Positions 57,711-64,000 of a stretch of 64,000 nucleotides of DNA are shown here, one piece after another. Under the pieces are notes generated by a model that ran no database searches, was not told the origin of the DNA, and saw only the letters and a program-made list of their open reading frames with translations. Every line of letters begins with the position of its first letter. Positions within the stretch are counted from its first letter, which is position 1. Origin of the DNA: Ophiosphaerella korrae (taxonomy: Eukaryota; Ascomycota; Dothideomycetes; Pleosporales; Phaeosphaeriaceae); contig JALNQF010000039.1 of NCBI GenBank assembly GCA_028456385.1, positions 62,001 through 126,000 of the forward strand. Direction: 5' to 3'. A program made the position numbers and the translations under genes.

Positions 57711-59533
57711 TTAGAAGTGGCTCATCAAGAATACATACGGCATTGCGCTACCTTCCTGTCAGCTAGGTATAGATCCGTTTGGGTAATACTTTGCACTCAC
57801 ACTTTCCTGCACTTGAGCGTTCAGCGCAACCACCTGCGACTCGAGCTCTTCGAGGAGGTATATCTCTTCTTCGAGTCGAGTCTTCCAAGCCTCAACCCCA
57901 CTTCTTTCTATTTCCTGAACACCTTCACACAGCTGCTTCATTTGCTTAGTGAGAGCCCTCTCCAAATACCTTTTGCTTGATACAAGCGTCTCTCGTAGAG
58001 TGTCGCAGGTCTTAATCGTCCAATGATATAATTCAGACTTGCTGAAGTTCTCGTCGTCAAAAAGACTGCCGTCTTCTGATGCGTCAAGTCGATCTTTCAA
58101 ATAATCATAGATCTCCTCGGCATTCATTCTCAGTGTATTTACTGAGCATGCAATGCCTTTTATGTATTGTGCTACTGGAGTCAGATGCATCGAGGGCTCA
58201 TGGACGGTGCTCGACGCAAGTCGCAGTGGACAATTGATCACCAATACTGTCCACAACCCTCTTGGATTTCTCAAGAGATTCACCTCTTCTTGGCGCAAAG
58301 CAGATTCCTCCGGAACTACTATAGTTAGAAGTATGGACGTAGACGCCTTGAAAATGTTCAATATTGGCGTCTGGCTGGACTGTTGACGAAGTGGGAAGAC
58401 AGAGGATCGGTCTATAACTGCTGCATCAGCGTCCGAATTAGAATTTGATTTGGATGTTAGGTAGACTAGATGACATGATAATGTCACACGTTTGTAGAAC
58501 TTCTGTCGAGACTGTAATGGTGAGCTACATACGCAAAATCCGCTCAGCAGTACTTACTGAATCGCCGTGTGGGGTTGACATGAGTTGCCAATTGCGCGGC
58601 AACACGAATGTACTCCGAAGGTTTAGGTGCCTTTCAATGAAAGCATGGATGAATGTATAGTCTTCGTTCTGTAATCTGACATAGAGTGAGAAGAGGATTA
58701 GAAGCACTGCACGTTCCACGAAAACGATTTGTTCCTCAATAAACCTGATCTTGTGAGCTTCGGTAGTATATGGTTCAAATTACAACTTACACGATTCGCC
58801 CTTGAAGGACTCTGGTCGGTTCGTTTCGCCGCATCGCTGCAGAGTTTGGTGCTGTAGCAGTTTGATTTATCTGGGCTAGAAAGCGGCGACCATTCGTAGA
58901 AGAACACTGGTTGACAGGTCAGCATACGCTAATAAAGCGCTTTCGGAATTTTTGACATTGCAAACATACCTTAGTAAAGAGCAGATGTCCATCGATGTTA
59001 TCGCCTTGCTGAATCGCTGGCTGACGGTGGTGAGCTCCAGCAATGCTTACTATCTCTTCCACGGCAGTGCGTGAAAGCAGGGAATTGAGACTGAGACTTT
59101 CGTTCTCGCGAAGATAAGTCTGAACAGCTGCTTTTAGCTGTTCAAAAGGTGTGATGCCAAGCTTCCTATCCCAATCGTAGATGCTCTTATGCGAAACCAT
59201 ATCATCTAACACTTCCTTTAATGCATCACGAACGCTATTGCGTGACACACCATAATGTGGCTCGAATTCGTACCCACAGACTGTGACTGTTGAGTCATTG
59301 GTAATGTTCGCGTCATTCCGAGCATCCCTCACCATGCCCGTAGGTTTTGTCATAGACTGAGTGACTATCTCTTTCTGTGGCTGACCTGCGCAAGCTGGTA
59401 ATCCATCGGCGCTGGATTCACCCTTCACCAATCCGCACAATTGTTCTGTATTTACTGAAGGCCGGTTTTCCTCGGACATATAATCGGAAGATGTTGATGA
59501 TAAATTTTGAGTGGTAGTCAATCGAAACATCAT
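57711..59533 (-). CDS. Five-exon gene of unknown function with C-terminal coiled coil
   Basis: My model is complement(join(57711..57755,57801..58511,58558..58744,58791..58906,58970..59533)), 540 residues. Introns are 45-63 bp with GT-AG ends, and all phases agree. Residues 1-100 are polar and probably disordered. 100-190 has a compact block (YEFEPHYGVSRNSVRDALKE). Exon 3 holds a well-ordered hydrophobic stretch (IVFVERAVLLILFSLYVRLQ). The C-terminal 120 residues are charged helix with heptads (KRYLERALTKQMKQL to YLLEELESQVVALNAQVQE). No catalytic motif or known domain recognised. Clean intron structure and absence of lesions argue it is functional. A further N-terminal exon upstream (59540-59977) is possible. 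Confidence 0.75.
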
Positions 59534-59539
59534 GTATCA

Positions 59540-59977
59540 TTGATGAATTGTTACGCTTAGGCAGCGACATAGGGGCAGCGACATAGGTGCAGGCGAGGAT
59601 GGCTCGGCCTGCAGATTTAAGTTTTGCCTAGTCTTGTTGGCTGTTTCAGCCTTGCACAGCCTCGAGTCAGTACCCGCGGACCTAGCGGAACTCAACGTTA
59701 GCGACGATGAGCGACCTGGGATAATTCCCTTCTCTGAGGCGATTACTTGAGGGACAGCCGCCTACGTAGACTCTTCCATAAGAGAAGCACTCCCATCAGC
59801 TTCATTGTTCTGTGTTTTGAGCTGTAACCCGCCTGAATCCATGATCGTTACTAAGGCTTCATCTGTTGGACTGGGCCGAGAACGCGACTCTATGTTCGGA
59901 CTTTCTGCGCTCGGTGTGGTAGAGTTTGTTGTTGTTGCTGTTGTCTCCGCGTCAGAGGTCGGACTATGTCCAGGCAA
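59540..59977 (-). other. Ser/Thr-rich open frame upstream of the five-exon gene
   Basis: From an ATG at 59977 a frame of 71 codons, rich in Thr, Ser and Pro, ends at TAG (59762-59764). The same frame continues openly for about 70 codons to a TGA just before the ATG at 59533, and is in phase with that gene. It could be a 5' extension interrupted by two stops, an upstream exon followed by an intron, or 5' leader sequence. A 15-bp direct repeat (GGCAGCGACATAG core) lies near 59562-59590. Confidence 0.35.
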
Positions 59978-60440
59978 GTTCTTGAATGGGGATGAAGATT
60001 GTCGCTGAGAGGCCGTAGTGTAGGTAGCTACTATAACACAGCAAACCCTGCTAGCTATAGAATATTGATTTTCTTGTGCATAAAGAGAAGGTCGGGTCGC
60101 TAGAGGATCCTAATTTACAGCCTTTACCCAGAGGTCCTTTAAGCTAAGTTAGCCTTACATAAAGCCTTACTATTATACTACTATAGTTGTAAGGGGTCGC
60201 GGTGACAGACCTCTTGGCAAGTCCACGAGTGACCCTTCGGGCTATGGATGCAGCGACGGCGAAGATGCGAGGAGACGGGGATTGGGTGGCGTGGTAGGCA
60301 AGCGTATTTGACGGCGGATATCACTGTGTGCGAAAGATCACTGTTGCAAGTAATGTACTAGGCTTGGGTAAAGCTGAGCTTGACTACGAGGTTTCTAGCT
60401 ATGCGTTCTGGGGTTATCTATACACTGGTGCGGATTCTCG
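59978..60440. other. Spacer, partly TpA-rich
   Basis: 60000-60200 is TpA-rich and gene-free. The rest leads into transposon copy 3. Confidence 0.4.
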
Positions 60441-60441
60441 G

Positions 60442-60640
60442 ATTCGTGGATTCGTGAGTCTGCGAACTCGCGAATCCACGAATTGATCATGTGACCTTGC
60501 GTCATGTGTTCAGGTTGTGTTCCGTCATCCCACTCCAGCTCTTGGTATTCGTCGGCTGGGCTAATTGGTTCAAGCTCTGGCAAGCTGGTTCGGTTAGAGT
60601 GATTATCCGTAACAAATACCGTGCAAGCTACAGGAACTCT
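60442..60640 (-). mobile_element. Copy 3 of the transposase-tail-plus-hairpin family
   Basis: On the minus strand LPELEPISPADEYQELEWDD corresponds to the tails at 4.6 and 40.7 kb. A small deletion and a 15-bp duplication follow, so the usual stop is lost. The hairpin is present (60442-60458 with 60467-60483, 16 of 17 pairs), built on ATTCGTGGATTCG rather than the GCTTCG of the other copies. It lies 0.5 kb upstream of the quinate dehydrogenase gene. Confidence 0.6.
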
Positions 60641-61142
60641 AAGAGTTCGGACTCTCTTTTGTTCCACAATAGCATGCATCACACGCACAGACACGTCACA
60701 GCTCGAGCGCATCCAGGATAATGCGACTCATCGCCCTGGATTTTCCTTCCCAGCGCACCCCACCAATAATCTCCAGAGCTGTTTTCGTACCGTGAGTAAA
60801 CTTGCGTCCTTAGAACAAGGCGGCTGCTCCTTCAAAACAAGCCTAGAAAAGGAAAAATTGCATCAATATCTGCGTAAAAGCGATAGCCTCGTTCGCGTAC
60901 TTTATACTGCGATGCGCTTGGCAGATGGCATGTCGGGGCGAGGAGAGGAGTTTCGAGCAGACATATCGTACCCCGCCCCCACTTGGAACCCCAGGCCCTG
61001 GTCCGCGGCACTGGTCCGCGGCACAAAGCACCCTACCGTCTAAGTCGTGTTCGATACGAGCCGACATAAATTAAGTTATACAGAGAGGTAACTTTCTAGA
61101 CTCTACCAATTCTGAGGCGTAATACCCGTATCATTATCAAAA
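60641..61142. other. Upstream region of the quinate dehydrogenase gene
   Basis: No gene. The direct repeat GGTCCGCGGCAC occurs twice in a row near 60999-61023. I looked for the 16-bp palindromic quinate activator site and found only a half-site (GGATAA at about 60716). Confidence 0.4.
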
Positions 61143-62060
61143 ATGGCCGCGAACAACACTGAAGCAAAAACGCTGCACCTTGTGGGCATCGGGGTCAGGC
61201 ACTCCATCGCCCCACCAATGCACAACATGATTGCGAAGTCCCTTGGTCTTCCTTGGACATTTCACAGTACCGAATGCCCCACTGTCGAAGACGTTGTAGC
61301 GCTCGCACGAAAACCGTCCACTGCTGGTCTTGTTGTGACCATGCCATACAAAAACTCTGTAATGCCGCTTCTCGATGAATTGGACGACCTGGCGACAACC
61401 ATCGGAGCTTGCAACAACACCTACCGCCGAGGGGATAAGATTGTCGGGACGAATACAGACTGGCGTGGTATCAAGGGATGCCTGCTTGAGAAAGGAGATG
61501 AGAGCTCTCGGCCAGATCCTAGCCGTACAGCAACAGCTTTGATCGTTGGAGCTGGAGGGGCTAGCCGCGCAGCAGCATATGCTCTCAGCAGCCACCTTGG
61601 TTGTCCCACGATTTATTTGTTGAATCGCGATGATGCCGAGGTGGACGCACTCGTGACTGATACGCAGAAGATCGTACCCACTCCCACAATCATCCACGTG
61701 AAGTCCTTGGAGGAGGCTTCAAGACTGGATTCGCCGCACTACATTGTCGGTACAGTTCCAGACTTTGAACCGCAAACGGAGGCGGAGAAAGATGTAGCAG
61801 CAATCCTGAAGTATTTCCTCTCGCGCAACACAAAGGGCATTTTGCTCGACATGTGCTTCAAACCTCGACGTACTAGAATGATAAAGCTTGCAGAGGAACT
61901 TGGGTGGCAGACTGTAGAGGGCACTCACGTCATTGGGTATCAGATTCAAGAACAGTGGAGGCTTTGGGCAGGAGATGAGCGAGCTGCTCGTCTCGATGCG
62001 AATGCGGCTTGGAAGACTCTTCTGGATGCAGCAGAAGAAAGTACAGCCATAAATTTCTAA
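61143..62060 (+). CDS. qutB: Quinate 5-dehydrogenase (shikimate dehydrogenase family)
   Basis: 305 residues, intronless. Substrate-binding motif HSIAPPMHN near residues 20-28, catalytic Lys70 in VVTMPYKNSV, Asn104-Thr-Asp106 in VGTNTDWRG, NAD-binding GAGGA at 136-140, and NRD at 161-163, where an Asp favours NAD over NADP. These fit the fungal quinate dehydrogenases (QutB of Aspergillus, qa-3 of Neurospora), which oxidise quinate to 3-dehydroquinate as the first step of quinate use. Length matches that monofunctional class rather than the AROM protein. The gene faces the 3-dehydroshikimate dehydratase gene tail to tail, 0.5 kb apart, which supports the catabolic role. Quinate versus shikimate preference is inferred from this neighbour and family. 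Confidence 0.9.
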   Translation: MAANNTEAKTLHLVGIGVRHSIAPPMHNMIAKSLGLPWTFHSTECPTVEDVVALARKPSTAGLVVTMPYKNSVMPLLDELDDLATTIGACNNTYRRGDKIVGTNTDWRGIKGCLLEKGDESSRPDPSRTATALIVGAGGASRAAAYALSSHLGCPTIYLLNRDDAEVDALVTDTQKIVPTPTIIHVKSLEEASRLDSPHYIVGTVPDFEPQTEAEKDVAAILKYFLSRNTKGILLDMCFKPRRTRMIKLAEELGWQTVEGTHVIGYQIQEQWRLWAGDERAARLDANAAWKTLLDAAEESTAINF

Positions 62061-62558
62061 TTAGGCTGATACCAAATGTGGTATCGCATTATTGCGGTAC
62101 ACAGTTTTATTCAATGAATGCTGCAAAGGCTGAAACTACCTGAGTCCCAGTGGTCCATGTTAGAGAAACAAACTTTTTGCGAATTCGTTGTGATAATAGA
62201 ATTAATCAAAATTAACCTCTGATACGGTTTTTTTCTTAGCCCTTATTTGGGCAGATACCTAGGCTGGGACTTGGAAAAGCTCCAACCTTACCCTCATGGA
62301 TACAAATGCCTCGCATATTGCCAGGAGGCGACGACGGTTCTGAAAGATATTCCAGGGCACTGGCGTCACGTAGGGACGGCCGTTGGCGACAAAAACGATA
62401 ACCTCTATCAGCAGTCCAAGACTAGGGTAGAGGGAGGAGAGATCGATATATAAACCACTTTTTCTCCTTTTAAGGTAGAAATTATTGGCGTAGACATGGA
62501 CCATTCGGAAGGAATATGTGCAGTAGTGTATGAGACCGATCATGAACCTATCTTACTA
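62061..62558. other. Convergent 3' spacer
   Basis: About 500 bp between two convergent stops, AT-rich at first. A 68-codon plus-strand frame (62247-62453) and its antisense are not convincing. Confidence 0.4.
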
Positions 62559-63581
62559 CTACCTCAAGTTGAGCCTATCTACAAGTTTTGCCCAAGACGC
62601 CATTCCTCGCCGCGCATGTTCCGCTGGTACATGCTCTCCTTGTTCAGACATCGTTCTCGAAAACAGTTCCATGGAAATAAATCCTTTATACTTCATATCG
62701 TGGATAATCGCCCGTGCAACATCCTCCACTGGAAGGTAGGCGCCTCGATCTTCTTCGTATGCAAACGCCCTAGCATTTCGAGACCAGTTCATTCTCGGTG
62801 GCTGGCCGGGGGTGTGAAATGGGTGGCCTTCGACTAGCGGCGAGGCCATCCGCTCTGCGTCGACTACCTGAATGTAGAAAACCTTGTTCAGGTCTACCTG
62901 CTGAACCATCTGATGGATAGATTTCTTTAGGTCTTCATCTGCATTTGGTGTCTTGCCGTCCGGTGACGTGGGATCAGCCCAAACTCGCCCTGCAATGTTG
63001 AACGTGTCGAGGCACAGTCCGAAATTCGAACGATCTACTCGTTTAACGACTTCCCAGGCTTTTTCCCAGGTGTCAATGTGCGTACTCCAGCAAAGATTTT
63101 CGTACGCGAAGCGGACTTGGGGCTGTTCCTTTAGACCCAAGTCCGCTAACTCTCGCAGGTCACTGATAATGACATCCATATCCCCCATGAGCTGGTCGGC
63201 GGGGAGGAAGTTGGCCGGGATTTGTATCGTTACAGTTTCCATCTCTTTAACGATGCGGAACCAGACGTGAATTTTTTCGATAAGGGCATCATGCTTCTGG
63301 CGATCCAACAAGCCCTCATAGAAGAGGAAAGGCTGCAACCCGATTATCTGAAGCCCTTCTGCCTGACACATTTCATGAACATGCTGAGCAGCCTCAATAA
63401 GGTCTTCGAAGTTCGGTTTTTCGCCGTTGGAGAGCTTCTTGGCTACATATTCAAGGTCTTCATAGAAGATCTCAATTCCTTTGAACCCTTGCTGTCCTGC
63501 CTCCTTGACCTTGGTGTCAAAATCGTGAAGCCATGCACGGCCCAGCGAGGCAGACAAAATCGCAGGCTGGAATGTGGCCAT
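62559..63581 (-). CDS. qutC: 3-Dehydroshikimate dehydratase
   Basis: 340 residues, intronless, xylose-isomerase-like TIM barrel (PF01261). Likely metal ligands are Glu161 (FAYEN), Asp192 (LCLDTFN), Gln238 (YIQVVDAER) and Glu305 (ISMELFS), the usual Glu/Asp/Gln/Glu set. The N-terminus (PAILSASLGRA) and the stretch GFKGIEIFYEDLE are typical of fungal QutC/Qa-4. The enzyme converts 3-dehydroshikimate to protocatechuate, which enters the beta-ketoadipate pathway. Together with the convergent quinate dehydrogenase it forms two steps of quinate degradation; the catabolic 3-dehydroquinase between them is not in the window. The ATG at 63581 is directly before the conserved N-terminus. Confidence 0.93.
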   Translation of the reverse strand: MATFQPAILSASLGRAWLHDFDTKVKEAGQQGFKGIEIFYEDLEYVAKKLSNGEKPNFEDLIEAAQHVHEMCQAEGLQIIGLQPFLFYEGLLDRQKHDALIEKIHVWFRIVKEMETVTIQIPANFLPADQLMGDMDVIISDLRELADLGLKEQPQVRFAYENLCWSTHIDTWEKAWEVVKRVDRSNFGLCLDTFNIAGRVWADPTSPDGKTPNADEDLKKSIHQMVQQVDLNKVFYIQVVDAERMASPLVEGHPFHTPGQPPRMNWSRNARAFAYEEDRGAYLPVEDVARAIIHDMKYKGFISMELFSRTMSEQGEHVPAEHARRGMASWAKLVDRLNLR

Positions 63582-63813
63582 AGTGCTTCGACGCAGAATT
63601 CAAACGGATATTTAAGAAATTTCCGATAGCCTAGAAAGCCAAAGAAATAATATTGGCTAACGTTGTCCTAGAGTCAATTATGTAGAAAGTTGTATGTGGC
63701 AGAGATTTCGCCGTGGCAGCGTTGTAATCCCGGTCAAAGTTCCCAGTTGATGAGGTAAGCCTGCAGTCCTAACTATGATTACTCCCGAGGACACCAGTAC
63801 GCACCACATAGCC
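63582..63813. other. Divergent promoter region
   Basis: 232 bp between the dehydratase start (minus) and the partial gene start (plus). No motif identified. Confidence 0.35.
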
Positions 63814-64000
63814 ATGTCAGATAAAGTGCAAGGCCTGAAAGAAAAAGAAAACATACCTACTTCAATAGCCTCGACGCTACTTTCTAGCGATGCGGATACT
63901 GGCTTGGAAGCCAATGCCGACTTGAATCGGCGAGAGGCTTCACCTCAACCTTCGATCGTGATACCATTTGCTCGCGACATGGACTTCATCGACCAGGATC
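63814..64000 (+). CDS. Start of a gene, possibly NB-ARC/NACHT type, cut by the window end
   Basis: An ATG at 63814 (ATAGCCATGT context) opens a frame of 62 codons that runs off the window. After about 45 polar residues comes VIPFARDMDFID. In fungal NB-ARC-TPR and related P-loop proteins a motif of the form VPFxRDPDFVDR stands shortly before the P-loop, so this may be the start of an NLR-like protein. The P-loop itself is beyond the window. It does not look like the quinate permease or repressor. Confidence 0.45.
   Translation, partial: MSDKVQGLKEKENIPTSIASTLLSSDADTGLEANADLNRREASPQPSIVIPFARDMDFIDQD

Noticed and set aside
60705..60735. Quinate activator binding site upstream of the dehydrogenase gene
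   Set aside because: Only a GGATAA half-site is present; the second half of the known 16-bp palindrome is missing.
1..64000. CRISPR arrays, rRNA genes, prokaryotic operons
   Set aside because: None seen; the intron structure and gene families are fungal, so these were not expected.

Overview
The window reads as nuclear DNA of a filamentous ascomycete (Pezizomycotina). Coding genes carry short GT-AG introns of about 45-95 bp with CTGAC or CTAAC branch sites. The gene families present (HET, Clr5-ankyrin, FunK1 kinase, SAT4/PTH11-like membrane proteins, galactose oxidase, fungal class I terpene synthase, MpaB-type oxygenase, quinate catabolism) are typical of that group. I cannot fix the class or genus. 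Gene density is low, and gene-poor stretches are AT- and TpA-rich and full of decayed coding sequence. This suggests an accessory or fast-evolving chromosome region with RIP-like decay (inference).

Layout. 0.2-3.7 kb: a three-exon Clr5-ankyrin gene (minus). 4.0-5.6 kb: a DNA-transposon relic with terminal inverted repeats and a second transposase tail inside it. 5.7-7.1 kb: a HET-domain gene. 7.8-9.4 kb: a dead FunK1 kinase. 9.6-11.0 kb: a SAT4-like membrane protein gene with a GC-AG intron and a 25-T tract. 12.0-14.9 kb: two frame-broken genes. 18.4-20.2 kb: a ParB-like-domain pseudogene. 22.9-24.5 kb: an AIM9/APH-type phosphotransferase pseudogene. 25.0-25.9 kb: a small gene with a broken tandem copy. 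26.5-31.5 kb: a very large ankyrin-like gene with one internal TGA. 33.7-34.4 kb: a small 2EXR-like gene. 35.5-37.4 kb: an intact galactose oxidase. 38.2 kb: a complete 128-bp MITE. 41.3-43.5 kb: a second HET gene. 45.8-48.1 kb: P450 and TPR-SET pseudogenes. 48.8-52.8 kb: an intact terpene synthase divergent from an MpaB-type oxygenase. 54.4-56.6 kb: a gene fragment, a large perfect palindrome and a hAT transposase tail. 56.9-59.5 kb: a membrane protein and a five-exon gene of unknown role. 61.1-63.6 kb: quinate dehydrogenase and 3-dehydroshikimate dehydratase, tail to tail. The window ends inside the start of a possible NB-ARC/NACHT gene.

How the genes fit together. The terpene synthase and the oxygenase share a 1.1-kb intergenic region and, with the nearby dead P450, look like a minimal or shrinking terpenoid cluster. 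The two quinate enzymes are part of a quinate-to-protocatechuate route; dehydroquinase, permease and regulators are not in the window. The HET genes, ankyrin proteins and possible NLR start are the kind of genes linked to non-self recognition in fungi. Several genes differ from an open frame by only one to three lesions, and a number of the nonsense codons (TGA, TAG) are compatible with C-to-T change. Other neighbours (terpene synthase, galactose oxidase, quinate genes) are fully intact.
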